Shown piece by piece: positions 26,151 to 35,162 of a stretch of 64,000 nucleotides of DNA; position 1 is the stretch's first letter, and every line of letters begins with the position of its first letter. Where the stretch lies: the NCBI GenBank assembly GCA_025992895.1, contig DAJPGA010000001.1, positions 124,001 to 188,000 of the forward strand, in the 5' to 3' direction. Both the position numbers and the translations under genes were made by a program. The notes under the pieces were generated by a model that did not search any database, was not told where the DNA came from, and worked only from the letters and a program-made list of their open reading frames with translations. Source of the DNA: Veillonellaceae bacterium (GTDB lineage Bacteria; Bacillota; Negativicutes; Veillonellales; Dialisteraceae).

Positions 26151-27022
26151 AAGAAGTCCATGAAGAAACCAACATCTCCATAGAAAGTCTCTGCCGACTC
26201 TCAAAGGTCTCCCGGGCAGCTTATTACGGATGGCTGAATCATATTAAGAGCGGCCGTGAACTGCTGAGAGAAAAGGTCGCACAGGAGGTCATGAAAACCC
26301 ATCAGGAATATCCGGATATGGGATACCGCCGGATTAACGATTGGATCAAGAAGGATGACAACATCAATATAAATGTAAGCGACAGTCTGGTTCTTCGTAT
26401 CATGCGGATACTTAATATTAAGTCCGTGATCAAGTACAAGACCGATGGTTGCACTCGTAACGCAAAGGATCCAAAGTACATTTTTGAAAACCTGCTGAAC
26501 CGTGACTTTGATGCCGGCGTGTCCAATGCAAGATGGATGACGGATGTCACTGAATTCAAGTACACAACTGCTGATGGAGTTTTGCACAAGTTATATTTAA
26601 GCGCGATTATTGACGGCCATGATCGCCGGATTGTCTCTTATGTCATCGGCGACAGGAACAATACTGCACTGGCTTTTGAGACAATGGAAAAGGCACTTAA
26701 AGAGAATCCTGGAGAACATCCAATGATTCATACCGACCGCGGATTCCAGTATACAAGCAACGGATTCCATAAGATTGTTGAAAAAGCAGGACTGGTTCAC
26801 AGCATGTCCCGTGTAGGCTGCTGTGCAGACAACGGTCTGATGGAAGGGTTCTGGGGAATGCTGAAGCGCGAACGTTACTACACACGTAAATTCACCAGCC
26901 GTAAAGCAGTGGTAAGCATGATCAACGGCTACATCTACTTCTACAACAACAAACGCATTCAGCGCAAATTACATCTTTTAGCTCCAATGGAAGTATTCAA
27001 CGCAGCTCCAATGGCTGCATGA
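26075..27022 (+). CDS. IS3-family transposase OrfB (copy 4)
   Basis: DDE catalytic half in the -1 frame; the start given is the first codon after the presumed slip. Intact, same catalytic residues as the other copies. Confidence 0.9.
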   Translation, partial: DGDRGKVAFLEGFSLTHLLRDFKAIKEVHEETNISIESLCRLSKVSRAAYYGWLNHIKSGRELLREKVAQEVMKTHQEYPDMGYRRINDWIKKDDNININVSDSLVLRIMRILNIKSVIKYKTDGCTRNAKDPKYIFENLLNRDFDAGVSNARWMTDVTEFKYTTADGVLHKLYLSAIIDGHDRRIVSYVIGDRNNTALAFETMEKALKENPGEHPMIHTDRGFQYTSNGFHKIVEKAGLVHSMSRVGCCADNGLMEGFWGMLKRERYYTRKFTSRKAVVSMINGYIYFYNNKRIQRKLHLLAPMEVFNAAPMAA

Positions 27023-27087
27023 TTAAGATTAAAGTACGATTAGATTTTTTATGATATTTATTTGTCTGTATTAACAAATCCGCACCA

Positions 27088-27170
27088 CTTCTCCTCCCGG
27101 AGCAAGGTCAAAGGCATTCTTCCCCGCCGGGGCAGGTCAAAACCTTCCGCATCGGGGAAAGTGGCTATGA
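27088..27170. repeat. Intergenic repeat modules
   Basis: CTTCTCCTCCCGGAGCAAGG (interrupted by the IS), then TTCCCCGCCGGGGCAGGTC and ACCTTCCGCATCGGGGAAAG; similar pieces occur in reverse at about 1360-1395. Confidence 0.6.
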
Positions 27171-27203
27171 TCATTATCGAAAGTCAAACTTCTCATCCAC
27201 GCA

Positions 27204-27249
27204 AAAAGGCTATGACGAAATGATTGCACATTTCGTCACAGCCTCTTTT
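27204..27249 (-). terminator. Intrinsic terminator of the malolactic/malic enzyme gene
   Basis: AGGCTATGACGAAATG pairs with CATTTCGTCACAGCCT (15 of 16), with A5 and T4 flanks. The same GGCTGTGACGAAAT core forms terminators at 56927, 59863 and 63338. Confidence 0.9.
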
Positions 27250-27265
27250 ATTATTTTATTTCATT

Positions 27266-28900
27266 TTATTTTGTATATTCAGCGTCCCACATGACGTCTT
27301 CTACGGCTTTCTTGACGTCGGTGACGGGGATCCTGTTCAGGCCCTGTTTGACGGCGCAGGCAGCGACGGCTTCTGCGACGGCCTTAGTGAATTCGCAGAT
27401 GCGGGAGACCGGCGGAAGGACGGCTTCGCCTGGCTGCTCTGGATGGATGAAATGAATCGGCACGTGAGCGGCAGCGGAAATCATTTCACGGGATACGCGG
27501 CTGGCACCGACGGCGATGCTGCCAAGGCCGAGGCCCGGGTAGATCAGCGCATTGTTTGCCTGACCGATTTTATAGGAAACGCCTTTGTAATTGACCGGAT
27601 CGGCCGGGATGCCGGTAGCAATCAGGGCTCTTCCGTCAGACCATTCAATGAGGTGCTGCGCGGTGGCTTCGGCGAGTTCTGTCGGGTTGCTCAACGGGAA
27701 GATCATCGGGCGGTCGCACCAGGATGCCATGCCTCTGACGATTTTTTCAGTGAATGTGCCAGGTGCTGTCGATGTGCCGACGAGAATGGTCGGGTGGATG
27801 GCTTCGACGGCAGCTTCCAGTGTCGTAAGAGCTTCCGGATGTTCAAATTCCGAACGCTTCCTTGCAAACGGTTTCTGTTCCGGAGCGAGGTCCTTCATGT
27901 CGTCGAAGAGGAGGCCCTGTTTATCTACCATGTAGAATCTGGACCGGGCTTCTTCTTCGGAGAGGCCTTCATCCATCATTTCTCTCCAGATCCTTGTCAC
28001 GATACCGCAGCCGGCAGTCCCTGCACCGAAGCACATGTAGACCTGATCGGTCAGCTTCTTTCCGCTGATGTGCATAGCGCCGATGAGGCCGGCCAGTGTG
28101 ATGATGCCGGTGCCCTGACGGTCGTCATTGAATACCGGGTAGTCGTTGATATATTTTTCAAGGATTTCAGCGGCATGCTCTCTTCCGAAATCTTCGAAAT
28201 GGAGGTATACACCGGGGAATTCATTTTCCACAGCCTTCACGAAACGGTCGACGAACGCATCATAGGATGCATCGCGGACACGCGGATGACGGTTGCCAAG
28301 GTACATCGGATCATTCAGAAGTTCTTTTCTGTCTGTACCGCAGTCAAGGACGACCGGGAGGACCGTAGACGGATCGAGCCCGGCAGCCGCAGTATAGACC
28401 ATCAATTTCCCGATGGAAATATCCACGCCGTTGACGCCCCAGTCGCCGATCCCCAGGATGGCTTCTGCGTCAGTCACGACGATGAGTTTTATCTTTCTGC
28501 CTTCAGCAGCTTTCTTCAGCGTCTCTTCGATCTCTTCCGGATGATCGATGGACAGGAAAGCGGCGTACTGTGGTTTCACGTACTTATCACTGTACGTTTC
28601 AATGCTTTCCGCAATAACCGGATCATAAACAACCGGCATCCACTCTGCCACATGCTTCTTGAATGCGTGGAAGAAGAGCGTGCGGTTGTCATTGAAAATT
28701 TCCATCAGGTAACGTCTCTTCTCAATGCCAGGATGCTCGCTCTTGTACTGTGCATACACACGATCCGACTGCTGATCGATCGTCTCCACAGCCGGCGGCA
28801 GAAGTCCTGTCAGCCCATTCTCTTTTCTTTCTTCCAGTGTAAAGGCAGTTCCTTTATTCATAAAGGGATCCTGCAGCAAATCATAACCGGTTTTTTTCAT
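27266..28900 (-). CDS. Malolactic enzyme / NAD-dependent malic enzyme
   Basis: A 544-residue enzyme of the malic enzyme family. Malic enzymes decarboxylate malate to pyruvate with NAD; the malolactic branch goes directly to lactate with bound NAD. Seen here: [18 protein letters not shown] and [17 protein letters not shown], a form I associate with malolactic enzymes rather than the VVYTPTVG of most malic enzymes; [20 protein letters not shown] with the metal ligands; and the NAD fold [10 protein letters not shown]. The frame opens at a GTG (28909), but TAGGAG lies 8 nt before the ATG at 28900, so that start is used. Which activity dominates cannot be read from the sequence. Confidence 0.85.
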   Translation of the reverse strand: MKKTGYDLLQDPFMNKGTAFTLEERKENGLTGLLPPAVETIDQQSDRVYAQYKSEHPGIEKRRYLMEIFNDNRTLFFHAFKKHVAEWMPVVYDPVIAESIETYSDKYVKPQYAAFLSIDHPEEIEETLKKAAEGRKIKLIVVTDAEAILGIGDWGVNGVDISIGKLMVYTAAAGLDPSTVLPVVLDCGTDRKELLNDPMYLGNRHPRVRDASYDAFVDRFVKAVENEFPGVYLHFEDFGREHAAEILEKYINDYPVFNDDRQGTGIITLAGLIGAMHISGKKLTDQVYMCFGAGTAGCGIVTRIWREMMDEGLSEEEARSRFYMVDKQGLLFDDMKDLAPEQKPFARKRSEFEHPEALTTLEAAVEAIHPTILVGTSTAPGTFTEKIVRGMASWCDRPMIFPLSNPTELAEATAQHLIEWSDGRALIATGIPADPVNYKGVSYKIGQANNALIYPGLGLGSIAVGASRVSREMISAAAHVPIHFIHPEQPGEAVLPPVSRICEFTKAVAEAVAACAVKQGLNRIPVTDVKKAVEDVMWDAEYTK

Positions 28901-29286
28901 TTCCTGCACTCCTATCTACAAAAATCAAATAGAACAAAATTGAAAACATAACTCGGCGGGTCGTATCCCTACATTCACGGAGATTTGCCTGCTTTTCCCT
29001 TCTCTACCCATAGTATATCACCATTGTTAAGGATGCCTAAATCAGTGGGATATCCGATAAAATCTGAGTTTTCTCATTTTTCACCACTTATTTGTATTTT
29101 TTATTATTCACAGGTTTTATAAGTACTTATATTATGCTGCTATAGTTCGATAACAAACATTTTGGATGTCTTTGTTTTTAAATAAATAGCAAATCTTCTT
29201 TTTAGAATCGTATGGAAAAGGAAATAAATGAAATCATTTGCTTTGATTTTATGGCAGAGAAAAAGGGCCGCAGGCCAGTCCTCCCC

Positions 29287-29332
29287 TTGCCAATAGTCCG
29301 AATCCGTACTATAATCATAATACGATTTCGGA
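29287..29332 (+). promoter_or_regulatory. Promoter and likely MarR operator
   Basis: TTGCCA (29287) and TATAAT (29310) are 17 bp apart. An inverted repeat, TCCGAATCCGTA (29297-29308) and TACGATTTCGGA (29321-29332), 10 of 12 bases symmetrical, brackets the -10. Its place is ideal for repression by the MarR protein encoded 25 bp downstream. Confidence 0.7.
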
Positions 29333-29356
29333 TTTTAAATGTTGCAGGAGGTTTTT

Positions 29357-29836
29357 ATGAAGAATGCACGTCATACAATGCAGCGGCTTGTGATCGCTTT
29401 GAATAATGTGGATAAGATTTATTACTATGACACGGCGAAGATCGGGGTGACGGAGTCGCTTCTCTGGCTTCTTTATGCGCTGGATAACGGGGAGGCTCAT
29501 TCGCAGCGGGAGATCTGCGCAGAGTGGGGATTTCCCAAGACGACTTTGAACACGACAATCAAGCAGGCAGAAGCGGCGGGGTATGTCGAGATGCGGCCGA
29601 TTCCCGGGAAGCGGCGCGAGATGCATGTGTACCTGACGGAGGAAGGCAGGGCCTATGCACATCGTGTGCTCTCCCCTGTCTACAAGGCGGAGGAGCAGGC
29701 GCTGTCTGAGACGGTGGAAAAGTATTCCGGCGAATTCATCGAAGCGATCGAGTATTTCTCTTCCCGTCTGAAGTCTGCTTTCCAGGAGCAGGTGGATGCC
29801 AGTTATCCATGTGCTAAGAACAGCCAGAAGAAGTAA
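29357..29836 (+). CDS. MarR-family transcriptional regulator
   Basis: A 159-residue winged-helix regulator. The wHTH spans about residues 35-100: SQREICAEWGFPKTTLNTTI (recognition helix) and the wing RPIPGKRREMHVYLTEEGRA; helices at both ends form the dimer. GCAGGAGG lies 6 nt before the ATG at 29357, so an upstream ATG at 29339 is rejected. The gene is 14 bp before the ABC exporter genes and probably represses the operon through the operator over its promoter; the inducer is unknown. Confidence 0.9.
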   Translation: MKNARHTMQRLVIALNNVDKIYYYDTAKIGVTESLLWLLYALDNGEAHSQREICAEWGFPKTTLNTTIKQAEAAGYVEMRPIPGKRREMHVYLTEEGRAYAHRVLSPVYKAEEQALSETVEKYSGEFIEAIEYFSSRLKSAFQEQVDASYPCAKNSQKK

Positions 29837-29850
29837 CGGAAGGTGTCTGT

Positions 29851-31581
29851 ATGAAAACTTTATTTCATTTCCTGAAGCCGTACAGGATGCTCTGCGTCCT
29901 GACGCTTCTTGTGATGCTGATGGAGGTCACGGGGACGCTCTACATCCCTACGCTTGTCGCGGATATGATCAATATCGGGGTGGGCAGCAAGGATATGGAT
30001 TATGTCCTGGACAAGGGCGCAATCATGCTCGTGACGGCAATCCTGACGGAGACGGGCGCGCTTCTGGGCGTCTTTCTCTGCGCGCGTCTCTCCTCCCGCC
30101 TTTCCCGGGATATCCGGAATGCGCTTTATGACAAGTCCCTTTCGTTTTCCGCCTATGACTTCGAGCACTTCGGGACGAGTTCCATGATTACGAGGACGCT
30201 GACGGATGTGAGTGTCGTGCAGCAGGCTTTCGTCTGGTCTGTGCAGATGATCCTCCCCGTCCCTGCCATCTGTCTTCTGGGCGTCATCATGTCGTTCTCG
30301 ATCAACCGCCACATGGGTCTTCTCATGGTTTTCGTCACGGCAGTCATCCTGGCCGGGGCTTTCTTCATCACGAGGAGCGCTTCTTCCATTTTTGAAAAGA
30401 TGCAGGGCTTCCTCGACCGCATCAATGAGATTCTCCGTGAAAATATCACAGGCGTGCGCGTCATCCGTGCTTTCAACAAAGAGCGCTATGAGGAGCACCG
30501 CATGCGCCGTTCCTTTGAGGACTACGCCGCCGCTGCCATCCGCGCGAACGGGCTCTTCTTTGCGCTGGAGAGCATGGCAATCTTCATCATGAATGTTTCC
30601 ATCGTCGCTATCCTCTGGCTCGGCAGCAATCAGGTCGGGACCGGCGGCATGGAAATCGGGGACATCACGGCCGTCACGGAGTACGCGATCCTCATCCTTT
30701 TCTACATCATCATGGCCCAGATGGTCATCATCCTCCTGCCAAGGGCGAATGTCTGCATGAAGCGAATTTCGGCTGTCCTTTCGCATGAGCCGGAAATCAC
30801 GGACGGCAGGAAGAGCCTTTCCCCTTCCTATTCTCAGGAAATCTGCCGTTTCGATGATGTGGATTTCCAGTTCCCCGGCGCCGACGAAGCGACACTGACG
30901 GGTCTTTCCTTCTCCATCCGCCGCGGGGAAACGACGGCGATCATCGGGAGTACCGGAAGCGGGAAATCAACAATTGCCAAGCTCCTTCTCCGTTTCCATG
31001 ACGTCACGAAGGGATCCATCACGGTGGACGGCGAAGATATCCGCAGCATTACGCAGGAAGCGCTGCGCAGCCGGATTTCCTATGTCCCGCAAGCCTCGTG
31101 GCTCTTCTCGGGGACGATTGCCAGCAATCTCCGCTATGGCTGCGAGAACGCTTCAGAAGAGGACATGCGCCGCGCGCTCATGCTTGCGCAGGCCGGTTTC
31201 GTCTTCGATCTGCCGGAGGGTCTTTCCGCTCCTGTTTCCCAGGGCGGGACGAATTTCTCCGGCGGCCAGCGGCAGCGTCTTGCCATCGCCCGCGCGCTGA
31301 TGAAGAAGGCGGATCTGTACATTTTCGACGACAGCTTCTCTGCGCTTGATTTCAAGACAGATGCGGCGCTCCGTCATGCCCTTTCCAGGGAAATGAAGGA
31401 CAGCGCGGTCCTCATCATCGCCCAGCGCGTGAACACGATTGCGCATGCGGACCAGATCATCGTGCTCGAGCATGGCAGGACGGTCGGCATCGGCCGCCAT
31501 GAAGAGCTGCTGAGGACCTGCCCTGTCTACCGGACGATCGTCGAATCCCAGACGAAGGGAGGCGGTCTCCATGGACTCTGA
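29851..31581 (+). CDS. ABC exporter half-transporter, degenerate ATP site subunit
   Basis: A 576-residue membrane domain (six helices, about 10-300) fused to an ATPase domain. Walker A is GSTGSGKST (about 366); the signature FSGGQRQR is canonical. Walker B reads LYIFDDSFSALD, with Asp in place of the catalytic Glu, and the switch His is replaced by Gln (IAQRVNT, about 523). These changes mark the non-catalytic subunit of heterodimeric exporters such as TM287/288 and BmrCD (family knowledge). It overlaps the next gene by 11 bp. It is likely a multidrug or lipid exporter under MarR control. Confidence 0.92.
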   Translation: MKTLFHFLKPYRMLCVLTLLVMLMEVTGTLYIPTLVADMINIGVGSKDMDYVLDKGAIMLVTAILTETGALLGVFLCARLSSRLSRDIRNALYDKSLSFSAYDFEHFGTSSMITRTLTDVSVVQQAFVWSVQMILPVPAICLLGVIMSFSINRHMGLLMVFVTAVILAGAFFITRSASSIFEKMQGFLDRINEILRENITGVRVIRAFNKERYEEHRMRRSFEDYAAAAIRANGLFFALESMAIFIMNVSIVAILWLGSNQVGTGGMEIGDITAVTEYAILILFYIIMAQMVIILLPRANVCMKRISAVLSHEPEITDGRKSLSPSYSQEICRFDDVDFQFPGADEATLTGLSFSIRRGETTAIIGSTGSGKSTIAKLLLRFHDVTKGSITVDGEDIRSITQEALRSRISYVPQASWLFSGTIASNLRYGCENASEEDMRRALMLAQAGFVFDLPEGLSAPVSQGGTNFSGGQRQRLAIARALMKKADLYIFDDSFSALDFKTDAALRHALSREMKDSAVLIIAQRVNTIAHADQIIVLEHGRTVGIGRHEELLRTCPVYRTIVESQTKGGGLHGL

Positions 31582-33409
31582 TGCCACGGAAAAGAGCCAG
31601 CAGGAATCATCGCTGGCTTATGAAATCAGCTACGAAAAGCCGAAGTCCGCCCGCCAGACGCTACGGCGGCTCTGGAAGACGTCCGAAGCGGCGCATGGCC
31701 GTTTCCTTCTCGTCTTCCTTTCCGTCCTCTGCTACACGGGCCTCATGATTGCCGCCCCCTGGTACAGCGCGGGCATCGTGAACCAGATCTGGGAAAACAT
31801 CAAGGCGTCCCGCTCCATCGGTGAAGCTTTCACCATTTCCTGGCAGCAGGGCGGGGAGGAAATCCTGATCCTTCTCCCCCTTTACCTGGGCGCCTGGGTC
31901 TTCTATACCTTCCAGTCCTACGCCATGCTCACCTTTGCCGAGAAGCTGAATCTGTCGCTCCGCACATCGCTTTCGGAAAAGCTTTCCCGCCTGCCCCTTT
32001 CGTACTACGACAAGAACAGGACAGGGAGCACGCTCAGCCGTTTCACAAACGACCTGGATAAAATGTCCGAAGTCCTCCAGAACGGCATCCTCGACCTTTT
32101 CCAGTCCATCGGCATGGTCATCGGTTCAGCGGTCATGATGACATATTTCCACGCAGGGCTGACCGCCATCTTCCTTGGATTCATCCTCCTTTCCGTCCTC
32201 GTCACCCGCTATTTCTCAGGGAAAACGATGGACCGGGCTAGCCTCCGCCAGCAGGCCATGGGGCATGTGACCGGGCTCGTCGAGGAATACTACAGCGGAA
32301 GGACCATCATCCAGTCGTTCAATCAGGGAAAGAGAAGCGCAGACGAAGTCCACGCGGCCAATGAGGAACTCGCCAAAACGGCGGAGAAGACTGACTTCGT
32401 CATCAATGCGATCAATCCCATCATCCAGTTCGTGAATCAGATCGGCCAGGCCGCCATCGCCCTCTTTGCGACGAAGCTCCTGATCGACGGTACACTCTCC
32501 GTCGGCGTATTCCAGGCCTTTTTCCAGTACGTCAACCAGTCCTCCCAGCCATTGACCGAAGCGTCCTACGTCGTGAATTCCATGCAGTCCGCCCTCGCTT
32601 CTGCCGAGCGCGTCTATGCCCTTCTCGACGAAGAGGAAATGACGCCGGAGCCTGCGCATCCCCGCATGCTGCCACGCGCCAGGGGCAAGGTCGAATTCAG
32701 GAACGTCCGCTTCGGCTACACGAAGGATCGCGAGCTGATGAAGGATATCTGCTTCACCGTCAGCCCGGGGCAGAAGGTCGCCATCGTCGGCGAAACGGGC
32801 GCGGGAAAGACGACGCTGATCAATCTCCTCATGCGTTTCTATGATATAGACGGAGGAGAAATCCTCCTCGATGATGTCGACACCTATGCGATGACAAGGA
32901 AGGAACTCCGGGATAACTTCGGCATGGTCCTGCAGGACACATGGCTCTTCGAAGGGACGATTGCGGAAAACATCGCCTACGGCAAGCCCAATGCTTCGAA
33001 GGAGGAAATCATTCATGCTGCGAAAGCCGCCCGCGTCGATTTCTTCGTCCACACCATGCCGAAGGGCTACGACACCATCCTTGAGACGGACAGCGAAACC
33101 ATTTCCACCGGGCAGCGGCAGCTCCTCACAATCGCCCGCTGCATCCTCCGGGATCCCGCTGTCCTCATCCTCGATGAAGCGACATCCAGTGTCGATACGA
33201 GGACGGAAATAGAAATCAACAGGGCCATGACGTCCCTCATGAAGAACCGCACCACCTTCGTCATCGCCCACCGCCTCTCCACCATCGTCGACGCTGACCT
33301 CATCCTCGTCATGGACCACGGCAGCATCGTCGAACAGGGCACCCACAAAGAGCTCCTCGAAAAGCACGGCGCCTACGCAGACCTCTACAACAGCCAGTTT
33401 GAGGGGTAG
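31571..33409 (+). CDS. ABC exporter half-transporter, catalytic subunit
   Basis: A 612-residue partner of the preceding protein. The N-terminal 55 residues are an extra cytoplasmic segment; six membrane helices follow, then the ATPase. Walker A is GETGAGKTT (about 406), Walker B is VLILDEATSSVD with the catalytic Glu, and the switch His is present (IAHRLST). Its signature reads ISTGQRQL instead of LSGGQRQ. With the partner's Walker B change, this makes one sound site and one degenerate site, as in known heterodimers. No terminator is seen before the repeats. Confidence 0.92.
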   Translation: MDSDATEKSQQESSLAYEISYEKPKSARQTLRRLWKTSEAAHGRFLLVFLSVLCYTGLMIAAPWYSAGIVNQIWENIKASRSIGEAFTISWQQGGEEILILLPLYLGAWVFYTFQSYAMLTFAEKLNLSLRTSLSEKLSRLPLSYYDKNRTGSTLSRFTNDLDKMSEVLQNGILDLFQSIGMVIGSAVMMTYFHAGLTAIFLGFILLSVLVTRYFSGKTMDRASLRQQAMGHVTGLVEEYYSGRTIIQSFNQGKRSADEVHAANEELAKTAEKTDFVINAINPIIQFVNQIGQAAIALFATKLLIDGTLSVGVFQAFFQYVNQSSQPLTEASYVVNSMQSALASAERVYALLDEEEMTPEPAHPRMLPRARGKVEFRNVRFGYTKDRELMKDICFTVSPGQKVAIVGETGAGKTTLINLLMRFYDIDGGEILLDDVDTYAMTRKELRDNFGMVLQDTWLFEGTIAENIAYGKPNASKEEIIHAAKAARVDFFVHTMPKGYDTILETDSETISTGQRQLLTIARCILRDPAVLILDEATSSVDTRTEIEINRAMTSLMKNRTTFVIAHRLSTIVDADLILVMDHGSIVEQGTHKELLEKHGAYADLYNSQFEG

Positions 33410-33419
33410 AGGAACGTGG

Positions 33420-33655
33420 AAATGAAAGCCACACAACCAGCCTGCGGCTGAGGAGATGAACTTCACTCGTCGGCTCCGCCGCCACCTTCCTCTACGAGGC
33501 AAGGTCAAACACCCTTAAACCAGCCTGCGGCTGAAAAACACCATATGACCGAGCTTCGCTCGTGGTAATCAACCCTATCCGCCCGGCATATGAATTTGAG
33601 GCCGGGCACCTTCCCTGTCTGGGAAGGCGAGTGTTAGCGGCGCTTGGGAAATCAC
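33420..33655. repeat. Mosaic of intergenic hairpin repeats
   Basis: AACCAGCCTGCGGCTGA twice, CGTCGGCTCCGCCGCCACC, CTCTACGAGGCAAGG, CCGAGCTTCGCTCGTGG, CCCGGC..GCCGGGC and CTTCCCTGTCTGGGAAGG. The same order occurs near 19230-19330. Confidence 0.75.
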
Positions 33656-33903
33656 GTCTCCCAGCCCTTTTTATGCGAGTTTCACTAAATTCATGCCTCA
33701 AGGGTTCTTTACAAAAGTGCTTATTTATAAAGTATATTGTCATTTAGCAGTTTTTATCTATCGCACAATGCTTTTCTTGCCGATATAATGAATGCATACA
33801 AACAGTTAATGGAAAATACAAGTTCCAGAGAATACGGAATGATTGCCAGCTTACCTTATTTCCTGACTACATGTCATTGAGCTATATTTGCCAGTATTCT
33901 AAC

Positions 33904-33920
33904 TTTTTCGCCGACTTATT
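33904..33920 (+). promoter_or_regulatory. 17-bp motif shared with the AraC-gene upstream region
   Basis: TTTTTCGCCGACTTATT, identical to 6828-6844, lies 29 bp before the cupin gene and just before its ribosome binding site. Confidence 0.45.
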
Positions 33921-33948
33921 GTAATTATTTGAGAGAGGAGAACTAACA

Positions 33949-34275
33949 ATGAGCAAGTTTTTTGCAGATATTATTGACAAGGTTCCGTCCAGAAATTACG
34001 GAATCGAAGGCTTAACGGTTCATGTGGATCATACCTCTACTGGAACGGTATATTTTGTTAGTGCCGAAAAGGATGTTGCATTTCCGGAGCATAGTCATGC
34101 TGCGCAATGGACTGTTGTTGTCAGCGGGAAATGCATTTTCACTGCGAATGGTGAAACGAAGGAATATCACCAGGGCGACACATACTTTATTCCTGCCGGC
34201 CTGAAGCATCAGATTACCCTTTGCGCCGGCTATTCAGAAGTTGACTATGTTGATGATCCCCAAGATGGTGAATAA
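33949..34275 (+). CDS. Small cupin-domain protein
   Basis: A 108-residue single-domain cupin (double-stranded beta-helix). The first cupin motif is represented by EHSHAAQWTVVVSGKCIF (two His and Gln as likely metal ligands) and the second by GDTYFIPAGLKHQI (His). Proteins of this size bind a metal and a small ligand, as enzyme or sensor; the function is not evident. GAGAGAGGAG precedes the ATG. It is followed by a TetR-family gene, and the pair is more AT-rich than its surroundings, which suggests acquisition. Confidence 0.85.
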   Translation: MSKFFADIIDKVPSRNYGIEGLTVHVDHTSTGTVYFVSAEKDVAFPEHSHAAQWTVVVSGKCIFTANGETKEYHQGDTYFIPAGLKHQITLCAGYSEVDYVDDPQDGE

Positions 34276-34300
34276 TCGAATCGCTTCCTAAAGAAAATAC

Positions 34301-34347
34301 AGGCCCTCCTTTGTCCAAAATAGTGTATGATGGACAAAGGAGGGCCT
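34301..34347 (+). promoter_or_regulatory. Perfect 17-bp inverted repeat covering the tetR ribosome binding site
   Basis: AGGCCCTCCTTTGTCCA (34301-34317) and its exact complement TGGACAAAGGAGGGCCT (34331-34347) are separated by 13 nt; the second arm ends 2 nt before the tetR ATG and contains its AGGAGG. As DNA it could be the TetR operator; as RNA it would hide the ribosome binding site when transcription comes from the cupin gene. There is no T run, so it is not a classic terminator. Confidence 0.8.
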
Positions 34348-34348
34348 T

Positions 34349-34936
34349 ATGATTATCAGAAAAACGACAAAGGAAATTTTTGCAGAATCCCTTCAGGAAC
34401 TTTCACTGAACAAAAGCGTTGATAAAATCACCATAAAGGAAATTGCACAAAATTGTGGTATGACCGCTACGACATTTTACAATCATTTTTCCGACAAATA
34501 TGAACTGCTGGCATGGATTTATAATACGGCCATTGATCCATATTATGGAAAACTTGGTGACGGCGTGTCCTGGCGTGAGTGTGTACGACAAAGCTCTTTG
34601 ATCTTGCTGGGAAACCGGGAGTTCTATCGTAATGCTTTAAAGAACACTATTGGGCAAACTTCTTTCCGTTATGCCACGAATAACTATGCTGTCGATTTAT
34701 TGATGGAGCGTATTCGTCTATTAACCAGTTCTGTGGATATTCCTGAAGAAGTTCAGTTTTATGTGCGGTTTTACATGAGAGCCATATCCGAATCAATCAA
34801 TGATTGGTTTTTGAAAGGGGAAAAAATCCCTCTGGAAGAGTTCACGGATTTACTGGTACATGGGATGCCTATGGTTTTACGAGACTGCAAGGATAAACAT
34901 GGGAATTTTATATTCAGGGATGATTCCAGCCAATAA
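34349..34936 (+). CDS. TetR-family transcriptional regulator (DhaS-like)
   Basis: A 195-residue regulator. Residues 1-50 form the TetR helix-turn-helix: ITIKEIAQNCGMTATTFYNH, then FSDKYELLAWIY. The C-terminal ligand domain (RFYMRAISESINDWFLKGEK) resembles the group of TetR proteins around the DhaS activator. AGGAGG is present but lies inside a long inverted repeat. It follows the cupin gene by 73 bp; both are AT-rich. Target and ligand are unknown; autoregulation through the inverted repeat is likely. Confidence 0.87.
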   Translation: MIIRKTTKEIFAESLQELSLNKSVDKITIKEIAQNCGMTATTFYNHFSDKYELLAWIYNTAIDPYYGKLGDGVSWRECVRQSSLILLGNREFYRNALKNTIGQTSFRYATNNYAVDLLMERIRLLTSSVDIPEEVQFYVRFYMRAISESINDWFLKGEKIPLEEFTDLLVHGMPMVLRDCKDKHGNFIFRDDSSQ

Positions 34937-34947
34937 TTTGTCCACCC

Positions 34948-34977
34948 TGCCGTAATATTTATTGCCGTAATATTTAT
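34948..34977. repeat. Two exact tandem copies of a 15-mer
   Basis: TGCCGTAATATTTAT occurs twice in a row just after the tetR stop. Confidence 0.9.
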
Positions 34978-34984
34978 TATAGAA

Positions 34985-35095
34985 CCTCTTATCTGGGAGA
35001 AACGCTTGAGCCGCAATACCCGGACGGCTGCTTTGCGCACTGCACCCGTCTGGGAAGGTGAGTGTTAGCAACACTGGGAAGTTACGCTCCCATCC
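34985..35095. repeat. Intergenic repeat fragments
   Basis: A partial CCCGTCTGGGAAGGTGAGTG module, with GTTAGC and the CCACGCAAAAA piece that often precedes terminators here. Confidence 0.5.
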
Positions 35096-35104
35096 ACGCA
35101 AAAA

Positions 35105-35142
35105 GTCCGTAGAAATGAATGCACATTTCTACGGACTTTTTT
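35105..35142 (-). terminator. Intrinsic terminator of the phosphoethanolamine transferase gene
   Basis: GTCCGTAGAAATG pairs with CATTTCTACGGAC (13 bp), with A5 and T6 flanks, 20 bp after the stop. Confidence 0.92.
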
Positions 35143-35162
35143 ATATTTCCTATTTCCTATTT

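Larger units (their letters stand above)
25360..27087 (+). mobile_element. IS3-family insertion sequence, copy 4 (complete, 1728 bp)
   Basis: Same ends as copies 2 and 3. The left flank ends CCT and the right flank begins CTT, so a perfect 3-bp duplication is not visible. The right flank (CTTCTCCTCCCGGAGCAAGG) is again the hairpin repeat. Confidence 0.95.

Noticed and set aside
16709..27087. Composite transposons carrying PBP1A, or purA and its neighbours, between IS copies
   Set aside because: The cargo is housekeeping genes, outer flanks do not form a shared duplication, and the copies are ordinary direct repeats.
29212..29406. A 64-codon open frame upstream of marR
   Set aside because: It runs through the promoter and operator and into marR in another frame, with no ribosome binding site.
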